Of a DNA stretch of 40,554 nucleotides, positions 33,689 to 40,554 are shown in pieces; positions within the stretch are counted from its first letter, which is position 1, and every line of letters starts with the position of its first letter. The stretch comes from an uncultured Bacteroidia bacterium (GTDB lineage: Bacteria; Bacteroidota; Bacteroidia; Bacteroidales; Prolixibacteraceae): NCBI GenBank assembly GCA_903854235.1, contig CAINVV010000097.1, positions 1-40,554 on the forward strand, in the 5' to 3' direction. The notes beneath the pieces are model-generated. The model did no database searches, had not been told where the DNA came from, and saw only the letters and a program-made list of their open reading frames with translations. Both the position numbers and the translations under genes were made by a program.

Positions 33689-33759
33689 TTTACCCAAATC
33701 TTCGGAGTCCCTTACTTTTGCCTTTTATTTTTCAATTAACTGTTTTAATTTATACTACC

Positions 33760-35052
33760 ATGAGACTACTAATTCTTTTTTTATTTGCAATTTTTTTGAT
33801 GCCAGTTCAGGGCCAAACTCTGAAGGCCGGAGCCGCTATGCGTGACATCACACCCGATCACCTGATCCCGATTTCAGGTGGGATGGGAACACCTGAAATG
33901 CCCAACGGTTTCAAGGGTAAACTTACCGTGCGAGCATTTGTACTTGAAAAAGGGGCCACCAGATTTGCCATCGTGGGGGTTGATAACATTGGATGGCCGG
34001 CATTCCTTGGCGACAAATCACGTAAACTGATCAAGGGCATTGCCCCCGAAAATGTATTGATTGGAGTTACCCACGCACACAGTTGTCCGGATGCGTATGG
34101 ATTTACGGATGAGAAGGGAAATACCGGCGCCGACCTTAAATACCTCGACTGGTGTGTCCACCAGATTGCGGATGCTGTCAATGAAGCAGTTGCCAAACTG
34201 GAACCGGCCTCCATCAGGACTGCTGTTGGAATCGCGAAAGGGCAAATTGCCTATAATTATTATGCTCCCAAATTGTACGATCCAAGAATGGGTGTCATCC
34301 AGGCTATTTCACTATCCGGGAAGAATGCCGGAAAGCCGATTGCAACCCTGGTAAATTATGCCACCCATCCCGAAATTTTGGGAACTAGCCGCAAAATGAT
34401 CAGTCCGGATTTGGCTGGACCGCTTTATGACCGACTGGAATCAAAGGTTGGCGGAATGGCGATCTTCATGAACAGTGCGCAGGGCGGGATGGTTACTGCC
34501 GATACCAGGGTAGATCCAAAAATAGACAACGGCAAGGAAAATAATGACTGGAACGAATGCATCCGGATCGGCAACCTGATGGCAGATGAGGCCTTGAGAA
34601 TCATTGAGCCAGTCAAGGCAGACGAAAATGCCAACATCTATTGTGCCTCAAAAACAATCAAATTTCCCATCGACTCCAAAGAAATGAGGTTTGTCCTGCA
34701 ACATTCACCACTCGCCGCGGAATTTGCAAAGAACAACGATTTTTCGACCATTTCGACCCGGCTGAACCTCTTGAACATTGGAAAGGCACAAATCATTACT
34801 ATTCCCGGTGAAGCGCTCCCGAATATCGGTTTTTACGTCAAACGGAAAATGAACACGGAGCAGCCTTTCCTTTTTGGTTTGACCAACGATGCCTTCGGAT
34901 ATATGCTCACAAAGGAGGATTTCAATGGCTTTGAACGCTACAGCTACTGTAGCCGCACCTCATTGGGCGAAATGACAGGATGCATCTATGAAGAGGAGGC
35001 GCTCAAGTTTGCAGGCGAGTGCCCTTCACCAGGAAAGACTATAGGACGATAA
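33760..35052 (+). CDS. Neutral-ceramidase N-terminal-domain protein, second copy
   Basis: This 430-residue protein starts at MRLLILF, which gives a proper signal peptide ending at PVQGQ. An in-frame start 66 codons earlier would run through the heptamer array and lacks support. It shares the fold of the first copy: AAMRDITPD, zinc-site GVTHAHSCPD (H105, H107) and NYATHPE (H203). The loop that carries the nucleophile serine in true ceramidases reads SAQGGMVTAD here, with no serine at the expected place. This copy may therefore catalyse a different reaction or be inactive. Its last codons (KTIGR) lie inside an 8-nt repeat array. Export is to the periplasm. Confidence 0.82.
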   Translation: MRLLILFLFAIFLMPVQGQTLKAGAAMRDITPDHLIPISGGMGTPEMPNGFKGKLTVRAFVLEKGATRFAIVGVDNIGWPAFLGDKSRKLIKGIAPENVLIGVTHAHSCPDAYGFTDEKGNTGADLKYLDWCVHQIADAVNEAVAKLEPASIRTAVGIAKGQIAYNYYAPKLYDPRMGVIQAISLSGKNAGKPIATLVNYATHPEILGTSRKMISPDLAGPLYDRLESKVGGMAIFMNSAQGGMVTADTRVDPKIDNGKENNDWNECIRIGNLMADEALRIIEPVKADENANIYCASKTIKFPIDSKEMRFVLQHSPLAAEFAKNNDFSTISTRLNLLNIGKAQIITIPGEALPNIGFYVKRKMNTEQPFLFGLTNDAFGYMLTKEDFNGFERYSYCSRTSLGEMTGCIYEEEALKFAGECPSPGKTIGR

Positions 35053-35066
35053 GACTTTAGGAATTG
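35035..35066. repeat. 8-nt phased array crossing the stop codon of the second ceramidase-fold gene
   Basis: AAGACTAT, AGGACGAT, AAGACTTT and AGGAATTG run in phase. The TAA stop at 35050-35052 lies inside, so the last five codons are encoded by the array. A gain or loss of one unit would change the C-terminus. Confidence 0.65.
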
Positions 35067-35106
35067 GAAAACTAGAAGGAAAATCAATGATCTATAACCA
35101 ATTTGT

Positions 35107-35141
35107 AACAGCCAAAAGCTAACAGCTAAAATACAACTATC
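35107..35141. repeat. Five in-phase heptamers before the YidR-like start codon
   Basis: AACAGCC, AAAAGCT, AACAGCT, AAAATAC and AACTATC run in phase and end 1 nt before the ATG at 35143. No other ribosome-binding site is obvious, so the array may be the translation leader. Confidence 0.7.
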
Positions 35142-35142
35142 T

Positions 35143-36528
35143 ATGAACAGAGCCAACAGATTGATTGGTGTTTTGCTGACAGTAGTGACCATCGCGGCCT
35201 GTACACCTTCAGAACCGCAGGTCAAAATGGTGCAGCTGACGAATGGAGCCTACAACCACGATCTGGACAACAACGACAATTTTTCGCCGGATGGAAAATG
35301 GCTGGCCTATGACACACGTACTGGTATCGGCGGCATCGGCGGATCGCCTTCCGTAGAGCGTGTAAACATTGAAACAGGCAAAATTGAGGAATTGTTCGCC
35401 GTAAAAGACAACCAATCCTGGGGCCCTGGCGCAGGAGCAGTAAGTTATCATCCTTCGGAAAACAAGGTAATCTTCATTCACGGCCTCGACCGTTGCAGTG
35501 AGAAAAATCCCTACCAGCAATGGAAACGCACGGGTGTAATCGTAGAGGACAACCACCCTAATGTTCCCATTTACATGGATGCCAGGGATGTGACAATGCC
35601 GTTTACGCCAGGAGCGTTACGCGGAGGTACCCACCGCCACGAATGGAGTAAGGATGGCAAATGGGTGGGTTTTACCTACAACGATGCCATCCTGAAAGCA
35701 CTGGAGGATTCAACCGGTAAGACCTTTAATTTGAGGACGGTTGGTGTTTCGACCAAACTGAAACCTGTGCTGGTTGACAAAAGCGGCGATGGCGAAAATG
35801 TGAGCGGAGAGTGGTACAGTGTTCTGGTAGTCAGAGTTGTGCCCAATCCTGAACCAGGCAGTGATGAGGTAAGCAATGCCGCCTCAGACAGTTGGGTAGG
35901 TACCGGAAGTTATTTGAACAAAGAAGGCAAAAAACAGGTTGCCAGAGCCTTCATAGGTAAGGTCAGGAATAAAAACAACCAGCCGGTCGATGAGCTGTTT
36001 GTGGTCGACATTCCCGACTCCATCAATCAACCCGGCGAATTCGGTCCGCTGGAAGGAACACCAACCACTTTTCCCATGCCACCCAAAGGAACCGTTCAGC
36101 ACAGACTGACCTACACTGCCGAATCGGCACACCCAGGTTGCGGCGGTGTAGTGCGCTCTTCCTCCGACGGAAAATGGATCGCTTACCTGGCGGCAGATTC
36201 AAAGGGTGTACAACAAATTTTTTTGATTTCGCCTGACGGCGGAAGTTCAAGGCAAATTACAGAGCATCCAGCCGGGGTGCAGAGTTGCGCCAGGTGGAGT
36301 GCCGACAACCAATCCATTTGCTATGTCACCGAAAACAGCATCGTCATCTGTAAAGTATCGGACAAGCCGTTTGAAAAAAGATTCAGGCGAATTACTCCCA
36401 CCAGCAAGGAGGAGTTATCCAACATCGTTTGGTCGGCCGACGGAAAAACCGTTGCCTTCAACCGTCCTGTTAAGGAAGTAGGATCAAAAGATTCGTGGAA
36501 ACAGATTTTCCTGGTCACAATAAATTAA
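35143..36528 (+). CDS. YidR-like (DUF3748) beta-propeller lipoprotein
   Basis: This 461-residue lipoprotein (TIAAC, C20) carries TolB/WD40-like repeats such as FSPDGKWLAYDTR, SSDGKWIAYLAADSKGVQQIFLIS and WSADGKTVAFNRP. The middle section, FTPGALRGGTHRHEW, FTYNDA and NPEPGSDEVSNAASDSWVG, closely resembles E. coli YidR (DUF3748), a protein of unknown function. The present copy is exported, unlike the cytoplasmic enterobacterial form as I know it. It follows the second ceramidase-fold gene by 90 nt and ends at a palindromic terminator, so it closes this gene set. A binding or lactonase-like role would suit a propeller, but there is no direct evidence. Confidence 0.8.
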   Translation: MNRANRLIGVLLTVVTIAACTPSEPQVKMVQLTNGAYNHDLDNNDNFSPDGKWLAYDTRTGIGGIGGSPSVERVNIETGKIEELFAVKDNQSWGPGAGAVSYHPSENKVIFIHGLDRCSEKNPYQQWKRTGVIVEDNHPNVPIYMDARDVTMPFTPGALRGGTHRHEWSKDGKWVGFTYNDAILKALEDSTGKTFNLRTVGVSTKLKPVLVDKSGDGENVSGEWYSVLVVRVVPNPEPGSDEVSNAASDSWVGTGSYLNKEGKKQVARAFIGKVRNKNNQPVDELFVVDIPDSINQPGEFGPLEGTPTTFPMPPKGTVQHRLTYTAESAHPGCGGVVRSSSDGKWIAYLAADSKGVQQIFLISPDGGSSRQITEHPAGVQSCARWSADNQSICYVTENSIVICKVSDKPFEKRFRRITPTSKEELSNIVWSADGKTVAFNRPVKEVGSKDSWKQIFLVTIN

Positions 36529-36546
36529 CCATAAATGAACCAGTAG

Positions 36547-36572
36547 AGACGTTGCATGCAACGTCTATTTTT
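36547..36572 (+). terminator. Palindromic terminator after the YidR-like gene
   Basis: 36547-36566 is a perfect 20-nt palindrome (AGACGTTGCA and its complement), followed by A and five T. The same AGACGTTGCATGCAACG-type core occurs, to my knowledge, as a dispersed intergenic palindrome in other bacteria, so it may be a small mobile repeat serving as terminator. Confidence 0.65.
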
Positions 36573-36624
36573 GTATTCCGGTGATTTTGCCAGAACGTCG
36601 CTAACCGCTCTCCTGATTATTTGC

Positions 36625-36632
36625 TAATTTTG
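36625..36632 (+). promoter_or_regulatory. Candidate -7 box giving a near-leaderless sirtuin transcript
   Basis: TAATTTTG fully matches TAnnTTTG and ends 6 nt before the ATG at 36639. With the usual spacing, transcription would start at or next to the start codon. No clear -33 TTTG is seen. Confidence 0.4.
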
Positions 36633-36638
36633 CAGATA

Positions 36639-37325
36639 ATGAAAAAGCTTGTCGTTTTAACCGGTGCCGGGATGTCGGCCGAAAGCGGAATACGTACCTT
36701 TCGTGATTCCAACGGATTGTGGGAGGAGTACGATGTGATGGAGGTGGCCAGCATCGAAGGCTGGCATAAAAATCCGGAGTTGATGCTACGTTTTTACAAC
36801 GAGCGCCGCAAACAGATGTTCTCCTGTCAACCTAACAAAGGCCATTTACTGCTCGCCGCTCTCGAGAAGGAATTCGAGGTCTGCATCATTACCCAAAACA
36901 TCGATAACCTGCACGAACAGGCCGGTTCTACCAAAGTGGTTCATCTGCACGGCGAGTTGTCCAAAGCGAGGAGCAGTGCGGATCCTACCCTTATTTACGC
37001 CATTGGAAACAGGGATATCCTGATGGGTGAAAAATGTGCAAAAGGGAGCCAATTAAGGCCCTTCATCGTCTGGTTTGGAGAAGAGGTTCCGGCCATGGCA
37101 GAGGCTGTACCACTTGTTGAATCTGCAGATATTCTCTGCATCATAGGTACTTCCCTGAACGTATACCCCGCAGCGGGATTACTTCACTATGCTCCCAACG
37201 GTTGTCCAGTTTTCCTGATCGATCCGAATCCGCCAAAGGATCTGCCCAGGCGCATACAGGTAATTGCAAAAGGGGCTGGCGAAGGAGTCGAAGAATTGGC
37301 CAATAAACTTATAATATTGATATGA
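36639..37325 (+). CDS. cobB: Sirtuin-family NAD-dependent protein deacylase without zinc cysteines
   Basis: This 228-residue protein starts at MKKLVVLTGAGMS; six codons of possible upstream extension are not conserved. NAD-site motifs are GAGMSAESGIRTFR, QNIDNLHEQAG and GTSLNVYPAAGL, with catalytic H104 in HLHGEL. Y53 and R56 in FYNERRKQM form the YxxR pair of class III sirtuins, which prefer succinyl- and malonyl-lysine. The four zinc cysteines are missing; only C133 remains between HGEL and the conserved RPFIVWFGE. Some Bacteroidota sirtuins are, as I recall, also zinc-free. Its stop overlaps the GH28 start (ATGA), so the two genes are translationally coupled. Confidence 0.9.
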   Translation: MKKLVVLTGAGMSAESGIRTFRDSNGLWEEYDVMEVASIEGWHKNPELMLRFYNERRKQMFSCQPNKGHLLLAALEKEFEVCIITQNIDNLHEQAGSTKVVHLHGELSKARSSADPTLIYAIGNRDILMGEKCAKGSQLRPFIVWFGEEVPAMAEAVPLVESADILCIIGTSLNVYPAAGLLHYAPNGCPVFLIDPNPPKDLPRRIQVIAKGAGEGVEELANKLIILI

Positions 37326-38671
37326 ATAGCCTTGCTTTAGTTTTGAGGAAATTATTCCTTCTTGTTGTGTTATCAGTGGTTTTATCGAATTCTTCTGTGG
37401 AGGGAAAAAATTTAAATGAGTGCTTCCCAGATGGAAGGCCAATGTCACAATGGTTTTTGGATAAGACGAAAATTCCTTTGGAAAAATTAGGAAGGCAATT
37501 TGTTATCACCAGCTTTGGAGCAGTGAATGACAGTACAATTCTGCAAACGGAGTCCATCCAGCGAGCCATCAACGAAGCGGCAGCACAGGGTGGAGGAGTA
37601 GTGGTCATTCCCAAGGGGATCTTCCTGAGCGGGGCACTATTCTTCAAACCAAAGACGCATCTCTACGTGTCTGAAGGTGCAGTATTGAAAGGATCTGACG
37701 ACATAGCCAACTATCCAAAAATACCCTCCAGGATGGAAGGGCAGAGCCTTGATTACTTTGCTGCCCTGGTCAATGCCTATGGAGTCGATGGATTTACCAT
37801 AACCGGAAAGGGAACCATCGACGGGAATGGCCAGAAATACTGGGAATCCTTTTGGGAAAGACGCAGGCAAAACAAGAATTGCACCAACCTTGAGGTTTCC
37901 AGACCTCGTCTTCTCTTTATCTGGAATTGCAAAAATGTTCAGGTACAGGATGTTAAACTGCACAATTCGGGTTTCTGGACCAGCCATTACTATCAATGCA
38001 AAAATGTAAAGATTCTTGATCTTCACATTTTTTCTCCGCACACCGTCTTAAAAGCACCCAGTACGGATGCCATCGACCTGGATGCCTGCACGGATGTTTT
38101 GGTATCCGGATGCTATTTGTCTGTGAACGACGATGCCATCGCACTGAAAGGTGGAAAGGGGCCATTTGCAGACCAGGATCCCAATAACGGAGAAAATACC
38201 AATATCCTGATCGAAAATTGTGAATTCGGCTTTTGTCATTCAGCCCTAACCTGCGGCAGTGAGGCCATCCACAACAAAAATATCCTGATGCGGAATTGCC
38301 ACATCAACGATGCCATGCGGGTTTTGTGGTTGAAGATGCGGCCTGATACACCCCAAAAATATGAATTTGTATCTGTAGAAAATATAACGGGACAGGCCTT
38401 TAGCTTACTCTATGTCAAACCCTGGACCCAATTCTTCGATCTGCAGGGAAGGAAGGATGTACCACTTTCCTTTTGTGAAAATATCTCCATGAAGCACATC
38501 GATTTAAAATGTGAGGTATTTTTCGATGTGGCCATCGGAGAAAATAACAGGCTCAAGGATTTTACTTGTGAGGATCTCTCCATTGTCGCAAAAAACGGCT
38601 CCTTCGACCACAGCATGATACAGGGAATCCAAATCAAAAATGTTTTTGTAAACAAGAAGAAGATGAACTAA
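37322..38671 (+). CDS. GH28 polygalacturonase-family glycosidase, secreted
   Basis: This 449-residue protein has a signal peptide (about residues 1-28) and a right-handed beta-helix. The start, FVITSFGAVNDSTILQTESIQRAINEAAAQGGGVVVIP, is typical for GH28. Catalytic aspartates are D249 in STDAIDLD and D270-D271 in VNDDAIAL. The usual GHG is replaced by C305-H306-S307, and RIK by W336-L337-K338, which suggests a substrate other than plain polygalacturonan, such as a rhamnogalacturonan or xylogalacturonan fragment. Its ATG overlaps the sirtuin stop codon, an unexpected pairing of a cytoplasmic deacylase with an exported glycanase. It converges on the M28 peptidase gene. Confidence 0.88.
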   Translation: MNSLALVLRKLFLLVVLSVVLSNSSVEGKNLNECFPDGRPMSQWFLDKTKIPLEKLGRQFVITSFGAVNDSTILQTESIQRAINEAAAQGGGVVVIPKGIFLSGALFFKPKTHLYVSEGAVLKGSDDIANYPKIPSRMEGQSLDYFAALVNAYGVDGFTITGKGTIDGNGQKYWESFWERRRQNKNCTNLEVSRPRLLFIWNCKNVQVQDVKLHNSGFWTSHYYQCKNVKILDLHIFSPHTVLKAPSTDAIDLDACTDVLVSGCYLSVNDDAIALKGGKGPFADQDPNNGENTNILIENCEFGFCHSALTCGSEAIHNKNILMRNCHINDAMRVLWLKMRPDTPQKYEFVSVENITGQAFSLLYVKPWTQFFDLQGRKDVPLSFCENISMKHIDLKCEVFFDVAIGENNRLKDFTCEDLSIVAKNGSFDHSMIQGIQIKNVFVNKKKMN

Positions 38672-38774
38672 AGGCAAAAGTAAAAAACGCCGTGATCAAG
38701 AATTGATTGTAAATTCAAAGCCTCCATTTAGGGAGTTCCACCCTTTTGCCTTTTGCCTTTCTCCTTTTGCCTTT
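38670..38774. repeat. Heptamer array and inverted copy between convergent genes
   Basis: TTTTGCC-type units run in phase at 38744-38771 (TTTTGCC, TTTTGCC, TTTCTCC, TTTTGCC), 5 nt after the M28 stop. CTTTTGCCTTT occurs three times, at 38743, 38750 and 38764. Its exact inverse, AAAGGCAAAAG, starts on the last base of the GH28 stop codon (38670-38680). Transcripts from either gene could fold into a hairpin. The stretch 38743-38767 is identical to 13812-13836 in the hydB-hydA gap. Confidence 0.8.
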
Positions 38775-38776
38775 AG

Positions 38777-40554
38777 TTATTTGGTGATCCCGATCGCCTG
38801 CTGCACCTGAGTCTGGTAATTTGAAATGGTTTCGGAAACGATTTCAATATTTTCCTGCGCCTCCTTCCAATTCCGCTGTTCGATGGCTTCCCTGATTCCC
38901 GGTAGGGTCTTTACACCATATCCCGTATAATATCCGGGAGCATAGATCTCATGCTTGTACCACGATCTTCGAGGCAAACCGTTATCGTTAAGCAGACTTC
39001 TTTCTGCCTTATACAGAATCTCATTCACTTGCAGCAGCTTGTCAGAGGGGACTGCTCTCGACCGATCATATTGCCTTTGGAACTCCTCTGTACTTTTTTT
39101 CAATTGCATCAGGGCATTTTCCAGCCTGCTGAAATCGAGATAGGGGATGGGTTCTTCCATTTTTGGCGATTGGTAGACTTTGGTTGGATCTTTGGCCAGT
39201 TCGAATATTTTTTCGGAGATCATGATGTTTTGCAGTTCCGTTTCGTTCCGCGTTGTCTCAAGCGAACTCTTCAATTCCGTTGCATATTCAGCGACAGTTT
39301 TGTAAAAGCTGCCGACATCGAAGGGCAAAAGGTCTGCATTGGCCATCCGCATCATTGCCCGGCCCGTGGTTTTGGCCAGGGCAATTCCGTATTGAAATCC
39401 GGGATCCGTAAATCTAGTAAAGTGGTCGTAGGAATCATAAATGGAATGGTATTCACCACCAGCTCCTTCACCGCCAAAACCTAGATTCATGGAGGCAACT
39501 CCCACATGTTGGAGGAAACTGGAGTAGTCCGACCCGGAGCCAAGGGCTCCAAGCTTGATATTTTTATTTCCCGTCATCTTTGCCCTGGCAGATTTGTCTG
39601 CTGTGACCAAGGCCGAGGCATATTTGCGCTCCCTGATACTTACACCGGTTTGTGGATCGATCACATCACCAGCTATTTCATTAAAAAATGGTTCCAGGGT
39701 ATGAGATCCTGCTGCTCCTATAAACCCACGGGAGTTGTTGTCGGTGTTGCAATAGAAAACAGCCTTTTTACTCAATTCGGCCTGGTGATCCTCCACCCAT
39801 TCCGTTGAACCCAGTAGACCCGGTTCTTCCCCATCCCAGGTGCAATAGACCAGGGTACGTTTCAATTTATAACCATTTTTCACCAAAATTCCGATGGCCC
39901 TTGCTTCATCCAGTTCTGAAACGATGCCACTGATGGGATCGGCAGCTCCGTTCACCCACGCATCGTGGTGGTTGCCGCGAAGGATCCACTCATCAGGCAT
40001 TTCGCTGCCCGGAAGTTTGGCAATGACATCGTACAAAGATTTAATATCCCAGTTGAACTGCAATTTCAAATGCACATTTTCTATTCCGGGTCCCACGTGG
40101 TAGGTGAGGGGCAATCTGCCGCGCCAGGAAGCCGGAGCAACCTGCCCGCCCAAAGATTGGAGCAAGGGCAGTGCATCCTCGTAGGAAATGGGCAATACCG
40201 GAATTTTCATCAGGGTGACCGCTTCACTCCTGTCGAGGCGTTTGGCCTCCTTTGTAGCCGGAATTCCAGGGGTTAGTGGATCACCCGGATAAATGGGCAT
40301 ATCCATCACCGAACCACGCTGTACGCCATCCTTTGGTCGAAAAGCACCTTCCGGGTAAACGTCTCCCTGGGCATAACCATCGTCCTCCGGGTCTGAATAG
40401 ATCAGGCAACCCACGGCCCCGTGTTCTGCTGCAACTTTTGGCTTGATGCCCCGCCAGGATCCGCCGTATTTTGCTATTACTATTTTTCCCTTTACCTCCA
40501 CACCCATGCGCTCCAACTCCTCATAGTCAGATGGAATGCCGTGGTTGACAAAAA
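38777..40554 (-). CDS. M28 glutamate-carboxypeptidase II (PSMA)-like peptidase, 5' end outside window
   Basis: The reading frame is open to the right edge, so the N-terminus is missing; codons upstream of 40516 (VNHGIPSDYEELER) continue the homology. The visible part starts in a PA domain (KGKIVIAKYGGSWRGIK to YPGDPLTPGIPATKE). The M28 zinc peptidase domain follows, with HHDAWVNGAADP, the catalytic DGEEPGLLGSTEW, YCNTDNNSRG and late ligand EYHSIYDSYDHF. The C-terminal transferrin-receptor-like dimerisation domain is the last 150 residues. The domain order matches human PSMA. It probably cleaves C-terminal acidic residues from peptides outside the cytoplasm. It converges with GH28. Confidence 0.9.
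   Translation of the reverse strand, partial: FVNHGIPSDYEELERMGVEVKGKIVIAKYGGSWRGIKPKVAAEHGAVGCLIYSDPEDDGYAQGDVYPEGAFRPKDGVQRGSVMDMPIYPGDPLTPGIPATKEAKRLDRSEAVTLMKIPVLPISYEDALPLLQSLGGQVAPASWRGRLPLTYHVGPGIENVHLKLQFNWDIKSLYDVIAKLPGSEMPDEWILRGNHHDAWVNGAADPISGIVSELDEARAIGILVKNGYKLKRTLVYCTWDGEEPGLLGSTEWVEDHQAELSKKAVFYCNTDNNSRGFIGAAGSHTLEPFFNEIAGDVIDPQTGVSIRERKYASALVTADKSARAKMTGNKNIKLGALGSGSDYSSFLQHVGVASMNLGFGGEGAGGEYHSIYDSYDHFTRFTDPGFQYGIALAKTTGRAMMRMANADLLPFDVGSFYKTVAEYATELKSSLETTRNETELQNIMISEKIFELAKDPTKVYQSPKMEEPIPYLDFSRLENALMQLKKSTEEFQRQYDRSRAVPSDKLLQVNEILYKAERSLLNDNGLPRRSWYKHEIYAPGYYTGYGVKTLPGIREAIEQRNWKEAQENIEIVSETISNYQTQVQQAIGITK

Noticed and set aside
33562-33759. N-terminal extension of the second ceramidase-fold gene
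   Set aside because: It runs through the end of the PHP gene and the TCATAYC array, and the ATG at 33760 gives a normal signal peptide.

Overview
The window looks like chromosome from an anaerobic member of the Bacteroidota, probably a Bacteroidales or Marinilabiliales relative that degrades plant polysaccharide. The grounds are a SusC/SusD-type pair, a Bacteroidota-style exbB-exbD-exbD-tonB operon, many secreted glycoside hydrolases (GH127, GH43, GH78, GH92, GH28), candidate TAnnTTTG promoter boxes, moderate GC and a multi-subunit [FeFe]-hydrogenase. I see no rRNA, tRNA, CRISPR array, transposase or phage gene.

Region 1 (1-4363, minus strand) holds a pectate-lyase-fold protein, a GH43 enzyme of the exo-beta-1,3-galactanase type and a GH127 beta-L-arabinofuranosidase-like enzyme. 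Region 2 (4412-10102, minus) is a six-gene operon, exbB, exbD, exbD, tonB, a PstS-like lipoprotein and a TPR protein, ending at a perfect 43-bp palindrome. It probably energises outer-membrane uptake. Region 3 (10433-16835, minus) holds hydC, hydB, hydA and the maturase hydG, preceded by a dihydroorotate-dehydrogenase-like flavoprotein with its own terminator. HydB is short, and HydA and HydG both carry non-textbook cysteine motifs.

Region 4 (17242-38671, plus) starts with a GH78-GH92 pair. It continues with a PKD lipoprotein-SusC-SusD operon closed by a strong terminator. Next come a PhoPQ-related alpha/beta hydrolase, two proteins with the neutral-ceramidase N-terminal fold, a PHP-type metallophosphoesterase and a YidR-like (DUF3748) lipoprotein. 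A sirtuin gene then overlaps a GH28 gene by 4 nt. A minus-strand M28/PSMA-like peptidase runs off the right edge. Together the enzymes fit attack on type II arabinogalactan and pectin side chains (galactan, arabinofuranose, rhamnose, galacturonan). The ceramidase-like and PHP group has no assigned substrate. No HTCS, ECF sigma/anti-sigma pair or other dedicated regulator is in view.

The most unusual signal is non-coding. Many short gaps between neighbouring genes hold small arrays of 7-, 8- or 9-nt units, strictly phased, with a different unit in each gap. They often begin at a stop codon or end at a start codon. One array fills the hydB-hydA gap, and 25 nt of it recur exactly between GH28 and the M28 peptidase 25 kb away. 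Gaps with clear promoters or terminators mostly lack such arrays.
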